64,000 nt of DNA from Bradyrhizobium sp. SZCCHNS1050. GTDB taxonomy: Bacteria > Pseudomonadota > Alphaproteobacteria > Rhizobiales > Xanthobacteraceae. The notes below the pieces were generated by a model, which was not told the origin of the DNA, did no database searches, and saw only the letters and a program-made list of their open reading frames with translations. The stretch lies in assembly GCF_032484785.1 (NCBI RefSeq), contig NZ_JAUETR010000001.1, positions 3,847,501-3,911,500 of the forward strand, written 5' to 3'. Positions 1 to 8,390 of this stretch are shown here, piece by piece (positions within the stretch are counted from its first letter, which is position 1; every line of letters begins with the position of its first letter). Both the position numbers and the translations under genes were made by a program.

Positions 1-361
1 CGAAGCCGTTCCATGCCGGCATCTGGGCGTCCGTGATCTTGAGCTCCGCCCGCAGGAACGCGATTCGTCCCTCCACATGATCGAGCACCTCCATGCCGCC
101 CATACAATCGTCGGACGGCCGCGTCATGCCGGACATCATCGGCATCATGTTGGACATCGGCATGCCGTCCATCATCTTCATCATGCCGCCGCCCATCATG
201 GTCTGTGACGAACTCGCCCCGCTGGTCGATTTGCCGGCATCCGTTGCTGGCGCTTCCTTCTGATCAGGATGATGGGCCGAATGGTCTGTGGAGGATTGAG
301 CGAAGGCGGGATGCGCCAAAGCCGAAAACGCCAACAGAAAAGCCAAGGGCAATCTTTGCAT
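1..361 (-). CDS. Spy/CpxP-like (LTXXQ-type) metal-stress periplasmic protein, partial
   Basis: The reading frame starts at ATG 359-361 behind a strong AAGGAGG site and runs off the left window edge, so the C-terminus is missing. The visible 120 residues begin with a Sec signal peptide (MQRLPLAFLLAFSALAHPAF), then a His-rich stretch (DHSAHHPDQ), a Met-rich run (MMGGGMMKMMDGMPMSNMMP) and the start of a helical segment (VEGRIAFLRAELKITDAQ) typical of the LTXXQ/Spy-CpxP chaperone family. The Met/His-rich part suggests periplasmic binding of Cu or Ag, which fits its place downstream of the CusA pump on the same strand. Family assignment is by motif style only; the diagnostic second helix lies outside the window. 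Confidence 0.7.
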   Translation of the reverse strand, partial: MQRLPLAFLLAFSALAHPAFAQSSTDHSAHHPDQKEAPATDAGKSTSGASSSQTMMGGGMMKMMDGMPMSNMMPMMSGMTRPSDDCMGGMEVLDHVEGRIAFLRAELKITDAQMPAWNGF

Positions 362-480
362 GACCAAGTCCTCCTTCAGGGGGCGATCAACAATGGCCAG
401 ACGTGGGCCATTCAGGTTGATCCACATCAACGGTCGGCGGGCTCAGGGGTGACGATCGTTCGTTGTCAGCGCCGGTACGG

Positions 481-555
481 CTAGTCGCTGACCTTGATCG
501 GGCGCCTTCGCCGCGCCGCCGCGACCACCGGAGCTCCTGTCGCGAAACTTCTCAT
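481..555 (-). CDS. possible 24-residue small ORF downstream of cusA
   Basis: A short frame, ATG at 553-555 to TAG at 481-483, is preceded by a good GGAGAG ribosome site 26 bases after the CusA stop. The product would be Arg/Ala-rich (contains AAARRRRPIK). It has no recognisable domain. It could be a real small protein, a leader, or the remnant of a longer lost gene between cusA and the Spy-like gene. Only the ribosome site and position support it. Confidence 0.25.
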   Translation of the reverse strand: MRSFATGAPVVAAARRRRPIKVSD

Positions 556-580
556 CGTCTCTCCTCTCGCTGTCGGTGGA

Positions 581-3500
581 TCAAGCTGCCCTTTGCACGT
601 CCTGCGACCCGCTCGAGGCATCTGCCGTCGTCCCTGTTCTGGTCGACAGGCTGCGTCCCTTGACCAGACCGAAGATGGCCGGAATCACGATCAGGGTGAG
701 CAGGGTCGACGAAATCATGCCGCCGATCATCGGCACGGCGATGCGCTGCATGATCTCTGACCCTGTGCCCGTACTCCACATGATCGGCAGCAGGCCCGCC
801 ATGATCGCGACAACGGTCATCATCTTCGGGCGCACGCGCTCGACCGCGCCCTCCATGATCGCGTCCTGGAGATCCTGCCGATTCACCGGACGGCCTTCGA
901 CGCTGCGCCTTGCCTTCACCGCGGCCAGCGCGTGATCGAGATAGATCAGCATCACGACGCCGGTCTCTGCGGCGACGCCGGCAAGCGCAATGAAGCCGAC
1001 GGCGACGGCGACCGACAGATTGAAGCCGAGCCACCACATCATCCAGATGCCGCCCACCAGCGCGAACGGCAGCGACAGCATCACGATCAGGGTTTCGGTC
1101 ATGGCCCTGAAGTTCAGATACAGCAGCAGGAAGATGATGGTGAGCGTCACCGGAATGACGATCTTGAGCCGGGCAGTCGCGCGTTGCAGATACTCATACT
1201 GGCCGCTCCAGAGTACATAGGTCCCGGCCGGAAACTGGATGCTCTCGGTGACGGCGCGCTCTGCGTCCGCGACGTAGCTGCCGATGTCGCGGTCGCGGAT
1301 GTCGACATAGATGTATGTCGCGAGCTGTCCATTCTCGGTCCGGATCGAAGTGGGGCCCCTGGCCGGCTCGACCTTCGCGACCTCGCCGAGCGGCACGGCG
1401 CCGCCTGAGGGCATCGGCACCAGGACATCGCTGGCGATGGCCTTCGGATTGTCGCGGAGATCGCGCGGATAGCGCATGTTCACGCTGAAGCGCTGCCGGC
1501 CCTCCACGGTCGTGGTGATCGTCTGGCCGCCGAGGGCGGCCGCGATCGTATCCTGGACGTCCTGGACCAGGAGTCCGTAGCGGGCGAGGGCCTCGCGGTC
1601 GGGCGTGATCTCGAGGTAATAGCCGCCGATGCCGCGCTCGGCATAGGCCGAGGAGGTTCCGGGGACGGTCTTGATCACCCGCTCGATCTGCTTGGCCAGA
1701 CGATCGATCTCGGTCAGGTCCGTGCCTATTACCTTGACGCCGATCGGCGTGCGGATGCCGGTCGAGAGCATGTCGATGCGCGCCTTGATCGGCATCGTCC
1801 AGGCGTTGGAGACGCCGGGGAATTGCAGCGCCTTGTCCATCTCGGCAACGAGGCTGTCGATCGTGACGCCGGGACGCCACTGCTCCCTGGGCTTGAGGTT
1901 GACGACCGTCTCGAACATCTCGGTCGGCGCAGGGTCGGTGGCGGTCGCCGCCCGCCCGGCCTTGCCGTAGACAGAGGCGACCTCGGGGAACGACTTGATG
2001 ATCCGATCCTGCATCTGCATCAGCTCGGCGGCCTTGGTCACGGAGATGCCGGGCAGGGTGGTCGGCATGTAGAGCAGCGTGCCCTCGTTCAGGCTCGGCA
2101 TGAATTCGGTGCCGAGCTGGCGTGCCGGCCAGACGGTGATGGCGAGCACGGCGGCCGCGGCGAGGATCACGAGCGTCTTGGCCCGCAGCACACCCTTGAT
2201 GACCGGCCGGTAGATCCAGATCAGCAAGCGGTTGATCGGATTGCGATGCTCGGGAACGATCCTGCCGCGCACGAAGATCACCATCAGCGCCGGCACCAGC
2301 GTCACCGAGAGTAGCGCCGCTGCCGCCATCGAGAACGTCTTGGTGAAGGCGAGCGGGCTGAACAGCCGGCCTTCCTGCGATTCCAACGTGAAGATCGGCA
2401 TGAACGACACGGTGATGATCAGCAGGCTGAAGAACAGGGCGGGACCGACCTCCGCCGCCGCGTCGATCAGGATCTGGACGCGTGATGCGTCGGGCTCGGC
2501 ACGCTCCAGATGCTTGTGGGCGTTCTCGATCATGACGATCGCGGCATCCACCATGGCGCCGATCGCGATCGCGATGCCCCCCAGGCTCATGATGTTCGAG
2601 CCGAGTCCGAGCAGCTTCATCGCGCCGAACGCCATCAGCACGCCGACCGGCAACATCAGGATGGCGACCAGGGCGCTGCGGACGTGCAGCAGGAACACGA
2701 TGCAGACGAAGGCGACGACGATGCTCTCCTCGAGCAGCGTGTGCTTCAGCGTGTCGATGGCGGCATAGATCAGGTTCGAGCGGTCGTAGACCGGAACGAT
2801 CTCGACCGATTTGGGCAGGCTGCTCGCGATCTCATGCAGGCGCTTCTTGACGTTCTCGATCACGTCGAGCGCGTTGACGCCGAAGCGCTGTAGTACGATG
2901 CCGCTGGCGACCTCGCCCTCGCCATTGAGCTCGGCGATGCCGCGCCGTTCGTCGGGGCCGAGCTCGACATTGGCGACGTCGCGCAGCAGCACGGGCGTGC
3001 CGCCTGAGCTCTTGAGCACGATGTTGCCGAGATCGTTGATGCTCTTCAGATAGCCCTTGCCGCGGATGACGTATTCGAACTCGGACAGCTCGACCGTCCG
3101 GCCGCCGACATCGGCATTGCTGGCGCGGATCGCGTCGCGGATCTTCTGCAGGCTGATGCCGCGGTCGCGCATGCGCTGCGGATCGAGCACGACGTTGTAC
3201 TGCTTGACGAAGCCGCCGATGCTCGCGACCTCGGCGACACCCTCGGCCTTGGCGAGCGCGAACTTCAGGTTCCAGTCCTGGATCGTGCGGGTGTCGGCGA
3301 GATTCAGCTCCTTCGACATGACGGCGTATTGGTAGACCCAGCCGACGCCGGTCGCGTCCGGGCCGATCGTCGGCGTGATCCCCGCCGGAAGCCGCGAGGC
3401 CGCGCTGTTCAGGAACTCCATCACGCGCGAGCGGGCCCAGTAGATGTCGGTGCCGTCCTCGAAGATGACGTAGACGAACGACACGCCGAAGAACGAGAAG

Positions 3501-3751
3501 CCGCGCACGACCTTCGACTTCGGCACCGTGAGCATGGCGGTCGTCAGGGGATAGGTGACCTGGTCTTCGATGACCTCAGGCGCCTGACCGGGATACTCGG
3601 TGTAGACGATCACCTGGGTGTCCGACAGATCGGGAATTGCGTCGAGCGGCAGGTGAATGAGTGCGTAGAGACCGGCTGCTGCGGCGAAGCCGGTCCCGAA
3701 CAGGACCAGCAGCAGGTTGCGCGCCGACCAGGCAATGATGCGGGCGATCAT
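581..3751 (-). CDS. cusA: CusA/CzcA-family heavy-metal efflux RND permease
   Basis: This 1056-residue protein is the inner-membrane proton-driven pump of a tripartite heavy-metal efflux system, exporting metal from periplasm or cytoplasm through an outer-membrane channel. Length and order match the HME-RND family: an N-terminal membrane helix (LLLVLFGTGFAAAAGLYALI), two large periplasmic loops, and TM4 with the family signature around AIGAMVDAAIVMIENAHK. The conserved IDMLSTGI segment in the second loop contains the Met equivalent to a copper-binding Met of E. coli CusA, which favours Cu(I)/Ag(I), although Co/Zn/Cd pumps are close relatives. Its ATG overlaps the adaptor stop by four bases (ATGA), so the two are translationally coupled. 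No outer-membrane channel gene (CusC/TolC-like) is visible in the window; it may lie to the left. Confidence 0.93.
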   Translation of the reverse strand: MIARIIAWSARNLLLVLFGTGFAAAAGLYALIHLPLDAIPDLSDTQVIVYTEYPGQAPEVIEDQVTYPLTTAMLTVPKSKVVRGFSFFGVSFVYVIFEDGTDIYWARSRVMEFLNSAASRLPAGITPTIGPDATGVGWVYQYAVMSKELNLADTRTIQDWNLKFALAKAEGVAEVASIGGFVKQYNVVLDPQRMRDRGISLQKIRDAIRASNADVGGRTVELSEFEYVIRGKGYLKSINDLGNIVLKSSGGTPVLLRDVANVELGPDERRGIAELNGEGEVASGIVLQRFGVNALDVIENVKKRLHEIASSLPKSVEIVPVYDRSNLIYAAIDTLKHTLLEESIVVAFVCIVFLLHVRSALVAILMLPVGVLMAFGAMKLLGLGSNIMSLGGIAIAIGAMVDAAIVMIENAHKHLERAEPDASRVQILIDAAAEVGPALFFSLLIITVSFMPIFTLESQEGRLFSPLAFTKTFSMAAAALLSVTLVPALMVIFVRGRIVPEHRNPINRLLIWIYRPVIKGVLRAKTLVILAAAAVLAITVWPARQLGTEFMPSLNEGTLLYMPTTLPGISVTKAAELMQMQDRIIKSFPEVASVYGKAGRAATATDPAPTEMFETVVNLKPREQWRPGVTIDSLVAEMDKALQFPGVSNAWTMPIKARIDMLSTGIRTPIGVKVIGTDLTEIDRLAKQIERVIKTVPGTSSAYAERGIGGYYLEITPDREALARYGLLVQDVQDTIAAALGGQTITTTVEGRQRFSVNMRYPRDLRDNPKAIASDVLVPMPSGGAVPLGEVAKVEPARGPTSIRTENGQLATYIYVDIRDRDIGSYVADAERAVTESIQFPAGTYVLWSGQYEYLQRATARLKIVIPVTLTIIFLLLYLNFRAMTETLIVMLSLPFALVGGIWMMWWLGFNLSVAVAVGFIALAGVAAETGVVMLIYLDHALAAVKARRSVEGRPVNRQDLQDAIMEGAVERVRPKMMTVVAIMAGLLPIMWSTGTGSEIMQRIAVPMIGGMISSTLLTLIVIPAIFGLVKGRSLSTRTGTTADASSGSQDVQRAA

Positions 3752-5172
3752 TTGTGGTCTCCCATGCCGGCGTGGTCGCTGCCGGCGGATTGCGCTTCGT
3801 CGGAGTCCGCGAAGCTCTTCAGCGCGGCCTTCAGGTTGCTTTCGGCGTCGATCAGGAAGTTGGCCGAGGTGACGACCGCCTCGCCATCCGACAGGCCATC
3901 GCGCACCTCGACATAGCCGGCGCCGCGCCGGCCGAGCGTCACGGCGCGCGGCTCGTAGCGGCCGCCGCCCTTGTCGATGAGGACCGCCTGGCGCCTGCCG
4001 GTGTCGAGCACGGCATCAGCGGGCACGGCCAAGAGCGGCGCCGGGTCCGCCGTGTCGATCTCTGCATCGACATACATGTCGGGGAGCAGCGCGAGGTCCG
4101 GATTGGCGAGCTCGATCCGTAGGCGCGCCGTCCGCGTGTCCTTGTTCACCTGGGGATAGACGACTGCGATCGTGCCGGCGAAGGTTCGGCCCGCGAAGCT
4201 GCGCGCATGGATCGTCACGGGCTGTCCGACGGCGATGCTGCCGAGGTCGCGTTCGGCGACATCGACCAAGGCCCAGACCGTCGAGATGTCGGCGATCCGG
4301 AACAGCACGTCGCCCGGATTGGCGCGCATGCCTTCGGTCGCATTGCGCTCCAGCACGACGCCATCGCGCGGCGCCGACCATTGAACCGTGATCGGTGCGA
4401 CGCGCGACCTCTCCATCGCCATGATCACCGGCTCCGGGACGTCCAGATTGGTCAAGCGCTGGCGCGCGCCGCGTCCGTAGGCTGCGTTGCCGCCGACGAT
4501 GTTGGAATTGATGGTGGAGAGATACTCGGCTGCGGCCGCGGCCATCGCCGAGCTGTAGATCTCCATCAGCGGCTGGCCCGCCTTCACGCGCGTGCCCGTG
4601 GTCACGTCGGCGACCTTCTGCACGAAGCTTTCGGCCCGCATCGCGATCACGGAGACTCGGCGCTCGTCGAGCTGGATCGTTCCCGGTGCCTTGACGGCGA
4701 TGCGGAGCGTGCGCCGCTCGACCGGCGTGGATCTCACGCCCGTCCGCTGGATCTTGCCGGGCGACAGCTTCACCACGCCATCCTCGGCATCGTCGCCCTC
4801 GTAGACGGGAACGTAGTCCATTCCCATCGGGTCCTTCTTCGGAGAAGGCGACGTGTCAGGTAGGCCCATGGGATGGCGGTAGTAGAGAATCCGGCGCGAG
4901 GAGTCCGCCTGCTGCTTCGGCTTGGCGGGGGCGGGCGCGGCTTGATCGTCGTCGTAGACCGGCAGGTAGTCCCGCCCGCGCTCGTCCTTCCTGGGGCCTG
5001 CCGACCAGGCAGGGGCGCCGCTGGGATCGCGATAATACAGCGGCATCCGCTCCGCCGCCGTGGCGGCAAGATGGGGGCGGAGCGACGGCGGCGATGTCTG
5101 GATCGACCAGAGACCACCCAAACCAAGGCCGGCGCCGAGCGTAACGGCCGCGAGCAGACGCAATGTGTTCAT
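3748..5172 (-). CDS. cusB: CusB-family periplasmic adaptor with two N-terminal heavy-metal-binding modules
   Basis: This is the membrane-fusion adaptor for the CusA pump, 474 residues from ATG 5170-5172 (MNTLRLLAAVTLGAGLGLGG). An upstream in-frame ATG at 5424 would add an Arg/Pro-rich, non-protein-like stretch and is rejected. After an N-terminal anchor there are two copies of a heavy-metal-binding module: LYYRDPSGAPAW...LPVYDD near residues 40-75 and LYYRHPMGLPDT...DYVPVYEGD near 95-130. Most CusB adaptors have none or one, so a tandem pair is unusual. The rest shows the HlyD/CusB order: barrel-sandwich half, hairpin, second half (ATEGMRANPGDVLFRIADIS), beta-barrel and membrane-proximal domain. 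It is coupled to cusA by a 4-bp overlap. Confidence 0.92.
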   Translation of the reverse strand: MNTLRLLAAVTLGAGLGLGGLWSIQTSPPSLRPHLAATAAERMPLYYRDPSGAPAWSAGPRKDERGRDYLPVYDDDQAAPAPAKPKQQADSSRRILYYRHPMGLPDTSPSPKKDPMGMDYVPVYEGDDAEDGVVKLSPGKIQRTGVRSTPVERRTLRIAVKAPGTIQLDERRVSVIAMRAESFVQKVADVTTGTRVKAGQPLMEIYSSAMAAAAAEYLSTINSNIVGGNAAYGRGARQRLTNLDVPEPVIMAMERSRVAPITVQWSAPRDGVVLERNATEGMRANPGDVLFRIADISTVWALVDVAERDLGSIAVGQPVTIHARSFAGRTFAGTIAVVYPQVNKDTRTARLRIELANPDLALLPDMYVDAEIDTADPAPLLAVPADAVLDTGRRQAVLIDKGGGRYEPRAVTLGRRGAGYVEVRDGLSDGEAVVTSANFLIDAESNLKAALKSFADSDEAQSAGSDHAGMGDHK

Positions 5173-5248
5173 GACATCACCGTGAGGCGCGCGACGCGCG
5201 CGATCCGTTGGGAAGGGCGGGGCGCTCGTCGGGGAGCGCCCCGCAGGC

Positions 5249-5641
5249 TCACTTCGTCGCCTTGACGACGACCTTGCCGGTGACCGTCTCCGGCTCGCCC
5301 TGCACCTTCGCGGAGAGTGTGACCTGGTAGCGCCCGGCCATCGGCAGGTCGGTCTTGAAGGCGTAGACGCCGGGCTCCTTGGACGGCAGCGGCGCCACCT
5401 CCGACACCATGTCGGCCATCCCATCCGGCGCCATGTCGACGCGTGTCTTGAAAATGACCGCGTCAGTTACGGCCTTGCCGGTCTGCTTATGGGTGAGACG
5501 AACGGCGACCGTGACGTCGTCGCCCTTCTTCATCTCGGCCGTGACGGGCTCGAAGCTGTAGTCGGCGGCGCCGGCGATGGCGGCCGGTGCGGCGAGCGAA
5601 AGGGTGGCGGCGAGGGCCGCGGTGCTGATTCTGGAAAGCAT
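5249..5641 (-). CDS. FixH/YtkA-like exported beta-sandwich protein
   Basis: This 130-residue protein has a Sec signal peptide (MLSRISTAALAATLSLAAPA) and a single beta-sandwich domain with the pattern VTVAVRLTHKQTGKAVTDAV, then GVYAFKTDLPMAGRYQVTLS. This resembles YtkA/FixH-type domains found in metal-handling and cytochrome-oxidase assembly loci. It sits 77 bp upstream of the adaptor gene on the same strand, so it is probably the second gene of the metal operon, acting in the periplasm. No Cys or clear metal site is visible apart from scattered Met (DMAPDGMADM). The domain-family call is fairly good; the role is inferred from context. Confidence 0.75.
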   Translation of the reverse strand: MLSRISTAALAATLSLAAPAAIAGAADYSFEPVTAEMKKGDDVTVAVRLTHKQTGKAVTDAVIFKTRVDMAPDGMADMVSEVAPLPSKEPGVYAFKTDLPMAGRYQVTLSAKVQGEPETVTGKVVVKATK

Positions 5642-5736
5642 GGTCCTGTCCTCATGAATGGATCTCGGCCGTGGCGCCCGCGGCGCGCACGTCAGTCATC
5701 GGCGCGCAGACATTGTGCGCGTCGGCTCGTGCGAGA

Positions 5737-6102
5737 TCAGACTCGAGGAGGTCGGAACGGAGGACTGCCGCTGTGAAGAGAAGCGACCTGATCGGCGGGA
5801 ATGGCGATCCTGGTCGCGCTCACGGCGAGGGGCGCGAAGGCAACGGCCCTGACATCGCCGAGCGCAACCGTCCCTCCCGCGCAGCAGAAACCCATGCTGC
5901 ATTTGGTGTTGTGCGACGGGGAGCCGGTGCCCTTCATGTCGTCGGGGCAGCATTCGTCCATCGACATGCCGGCCCCGTCGTCCATCTGCATGCTCGTCTG
6001 CATCTCGTCCGACGACGCCATCACAGCCGCCGATGCGCCGATCGGCAGCATCGCCACGGACAGGGCAATCGCGAACGCCAGGATGGTACGGACGAGCCGC
6101 AT
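5737..6102 (-). CDS. small Cys/Met-rich exported protein of the metal cluster
   Basis: The product is 121 residues from ATG 6100-6102, preceded by GGAAAGG; a longer frame to 6324 begins in unlikely sequence that crosses the tRNA-derived repeat. It has a signal peptide (MRLVRTILAFAIALSVAMLP) followed by a Met-rich segment (EMQTSMQMDDGAGMSMDE) and two Cys clusters (ECCPDD; KCSMGFCC). That composition suggests periplasmic binding of soft metals such as Cu or Ag. It is the first gene of the minus-strand metal cluster and the last gene before the island boundary. I do not recognise a named family; it resembles short copper-locus proteins of rhizobia. Confidence 0.6.
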   Translation of the reverse strand: MRLVRTILAFAIALSVAMLPIGASAAVMASSDEMQTSMQMDDGAGMSMDECCPDDMKGTGSPSHNTKCSMGFCCAGGTVALGDVRAVAFAPLAVSATRIAIPADQVASLHSGSPPFRPPRV

Positions 6103-6271
6103 CGAGATGGAGTTACCTTTCCGGTCGCAGAGCAAGACAGCTAACATAAGCCAGGCGCCGACGCAGTCGTTGATCCCGCTCAATCCTGCGTGACCATCGC
6201 GTCGCCGGAGGCATGACGACGGGCCAGACCAGCACAAGCGATCGCATGAAAGGAAAAGGATGGCGACGGCA

Positions 6272-6318
6272 AATGGTGGGCGCACAAGGGATCGAACCTT
6301 GGACCTCTCCCGTGTGAA
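6272..6318. repeat. island attachment-site repeat, tRNA-Val 3'-end fragment (left copy)
   Basis: These 47 bases are identical to 33580-33626. On the minus strand they read as the anticodon-loop end, variable loop, T arm, acceptor 3' strand and encoded CCA of tRNA-Val. Sequence beyond 6318 does not continue the tRNA, so no cloverleaf can form and this is not a functional tRNA gene. It marks one island end. Confidence 0.92.
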
Positions 6319-6441
6319 CCACAATCCCTAGATCACGATCAGCCCAATCCCGCCACAGTCGAAACCTAGAAAATGTACGTAATGGCAATGGCTTGTGTCC
6401 GTTTTGGCCACAGCAGGCCATAGCACGCCTTACTGCATTTT

Positions 6442-6485
6442 GTGTGCCCCTGTTGTGCCCCCGGCGGAATTTCCCCGGGGGCACA
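6442..6485. promoter_or_regulatory. island-end motif with perfect hairpin (left), likely integrase arm site
   Basis: The 20 bases at 6442-6461 (GTGTGCCCCTGTTGTGCCCC) match 33500-33519 at the other island end in 17 positions and in the same orientation. Positions 6454-6464 and 6475-6485 form a perfect 11-bp inverted repeat (tgtgcccccgg/ccgggggcaca). The site lies about 120 bp inside the left repeat and upstream of the integrase start. Presence of the same motif at both inner ends suggests binding sites for integrase or an excision factor; it could also regulate int. Confidence 0.55.
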
Positions 6486-6575
6486 CAAAAGAGGGAGAGT
6501 TTCAGACCCGGTTTGTTCTGGGGCTGTTTCGGCCTCGTCGCGGGGCACACGCGGGACATGGAAAGGACCGGGTTG

Positions 6576-7907
6576 ATGGCGAAAGCAGCGAGCCAGCTGA
6601 CACTCACGGATGCTCTCATTCGCACCGCCTCGTTGCCGGCGGGCAAGGCGCAGCATTATCTCCACGACGACAAACTGCCTGGCCTCGCCCTGCGCATGCG
6701 CGCCACTGGCGCCCGGACGTGGGTGTATCTTTTCACCAAGCCGGGTGTGAGGGGGACGCAGCGCAAGACGCTCGGTCCGTGGCCCAAGTTCAATGAGAAG
6801 GCCGCGCGCAAGGCGGCGACGATCGCCGCGGGCGAAGTCATCCGCGGTCTCGACCCGAACGACGACAAGCGTGAGGCGAGGCGGCTGCAGGCTGCTGAGA
6901 AGCAGCGGACCACTCTCGCAAACCTGATAGTCGAAGACGGACCCTACGAGACATCGTTGACTGGGCGGCAGGTCGTCAATTGGAGGCCGGCGATGTCCGC
7001 GCTGAGACGTGGGCTCAAGGATCATGTCGAGGGTAGCGCCGCGGATCTCACGCGCAGAAACATCATGGCGGCTGTCGACAAGATCGCCAAGACCGGGAAG
7101 CGTGGGGCCGCCAAGGACTTCCGTAAGCACGCGCACACCTTCCTCGAATGGTGCGTCGGCGAAGGCTATGTCGAGCATAATGTGCTGGCCGGCTATCGCG
7201 CGCCGAAGGAGACGCGAGCGCAACGGGTCGGAAGGCGAATGAAGGGGCGAGCTCTGACCGATGCCGAGATCGTCAAGGTCTGGCAAGCATGCGGCAATCT
7301 CGGGACTTTTGGACTCCTGACGCGCATGTGCCTCCTCGGCGGCGCGCGTCGCAGCGAGCCAACGATGATCGAGTGGAAGCGGCACGTTATGCAGGACCGC
7401 ATCACCTTCGATGGCGCCTGGACGAAGATGGGTCTGCACCACGATGTGCCGCGCACTCATCTCATCGACGAAGTGCTGGCAGCTGCCAAGCATTTTCAGC
7501 GGGCAACCTCAGACTATGTGTTTCCCTCGCCGAAGACAGGCGGGCAGATGTCGGGCTTCACCAAGATGGTGAAGCGCCTCGTCAAGGAAGCCGAGGTGGA
7601 TAAATTCACCATGCATGACCTGAGACGCAGCCTGCGCACCATCATGTCACGCTGCGGCTACGACAATGAGATCCAGCGGCTCTGTGTCGGTCAAAAGCCG
7701 GGCGGCATCGACCAAGTTTACAATCACGATGAGCAGTGGATCATCCGCAAGATGGCGTTCGAGGCTGCTCACGATTACATCGCGGAGCTCGTCGGCGCAG
7801 AACGTACCGGCAAGGTTGTACGTCTGCAGAGGACGAATCCGCTCGATCCCATCAAGACTGAGCTGCTCGGCCGTCTTCGTGAACATTTTGCGGCTGGGGG
7901 CGTTTAG
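6576..7907 (+). CDS. int: tyrosine-type site-specific integrase of the island
   Basis: This recombinase integrates and excises the island at the tRNA-Val 3' end. The start chosen is ATG 6576 (MAKAASQLTLTD), nine bases after AAAGGA; in-frame ATGs at 6393 and 6558 are possible, but the first would make the terminal hairpin motif coding. The product is 443 residues. The N-terminal part (LPGLALRMRATGARTWVYLF) is the DUF4102-type arm-binding domain of P4-like integrases. The catalytic domain shows Arg258 or Arg259 in GGARRSEP, His347 and Arg350 in HDLRRS, and the nucleophile Tyr382 in QVYNHDE. Reading direction is inward from the left repeat. Its 3' end overlaps the convergent HTH gene by 56 bp. 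All catalytic residues appear present, so it may be functional. Confidence 0.93.
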   Translation: MAKAASQLTLTDALIRTASLPAGKAQHYLHDDKLPGLALRMRATGARTWVYLFTKPGVRGTQRKTLGPWPKFNEKAARKAATIAAGEVIRGLDPNDDKREARRLQAAEKQRTTLANLIVEDGPYETSLTGRQVVNWRPAMSALRRGLKDHVEGSAADLTRRNIMAAVDKIAKTGKRGAAKDFRKHAHTFLEWCVGEGYVEHNVLAGYRAPKETRAQRVGRRMKGRALTDAEIVKVWQACGNLGTFGLLTRMCLLGGARRSEPTMIEWKRHVMQDRITFDGAWTKMGLHHDVPRTHLIDEVLAAAKHFQRATSDYVFPSPKTGGQMSGFTKMVKRLVKEAEVDKFTMHDLRRSLRTIMSRCGYDNEIQRLCVGQKPGGIDQVYNHDEQWIIRKMAFEAAHDYIAELVGAERTGKVVRLQRTNPLDPIKTELLGRLREHFAAGGV

Positions 7908-8217
7908 CCGCGCTGGAGCCAGATAGATACTCGCGCACCGCGTCCACCCGATAGAGTGGGCGGCCATCGACGTATCGCCATTTGAGCGGATGGTCCGGAT
8001 TGCGCCGCCACTGCTCAAGCGCGCCTGGCGTCCGCCGAATGACCGCCGCCGCCTCCAGCGCGGTCAGGTTCGAGCTGCCCGGTAAGGCATCGATGTCGAA
8101 TCTGGCCGGCGGGGGTACGCCACGGTGCTTGCGCTTACGCCTAGGGGCGGTCGCGCTTTGATCCGGTCCTGTCGATCCAGTTGCTTCGACTGTGGTCGTA
8201 TCGGTTTTGCCGCCCAT
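7852..8217 (-). CDS. small HTH DNA-binding protein, excisionase-like
   Basis: The product is 121 residues from ATG 8215-8217 (MGGKTDTTTV); an upstream in-frame ATG at 8319 adds sequence of uncertain reality. The N-terminal third is basic (APRRKRKHRG). The C-terminal part, LTALEAAAVIRRTPGALEQWRRNPDH followed by WRYVDGRPLYRVDAVREYL, has the layout of AlpA/excisionase-type winged-helix proteins: helix-turn-helix, then a wing, with the typical 'W-R..G..Y/R' pattern of a site-specific binder. It lies between integrase and relaxase on the strand opposite int, overlapping the int 3' end. The likely role is directionality factor or repressor of the island genes (inference). Confidence 0.65.
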   Translation of the reverse strand: MGGKTDTTTVEATGSTGPDQSATAPRRKRKHRGVPPPARFDIDALPGSSNLTALEAAAVIRRTPGALEQWRRNPDHPLKWRYVDGRPLYRVDAVREYLSGSSAAKRPQPQNVHEDGRAAQS

Positions 8218-8390
8218 ACCGGTTTCCACGGTTGCGTTACGGCCGATAAGATCGCAGGCGGCTTGGAGAGCAAAGCAGCTGGCAATTGACGTAGGGGTGG
8301 CGGCGGCCTTGGCGTGCAAACGGATGGATCGAGATGGCCGATGGTTGCATCAAACCAGCGCGCCCGGGAACCGGCGGCAAATAGGACGGG

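Noticed and set aside
6273..6350. Second tRNA gene at the left island end
   Set aside because: Only the 3' half matches; bases after 6318 cannot form the D arm or 5' acceptor strand, so it is an attachment-site fragment.
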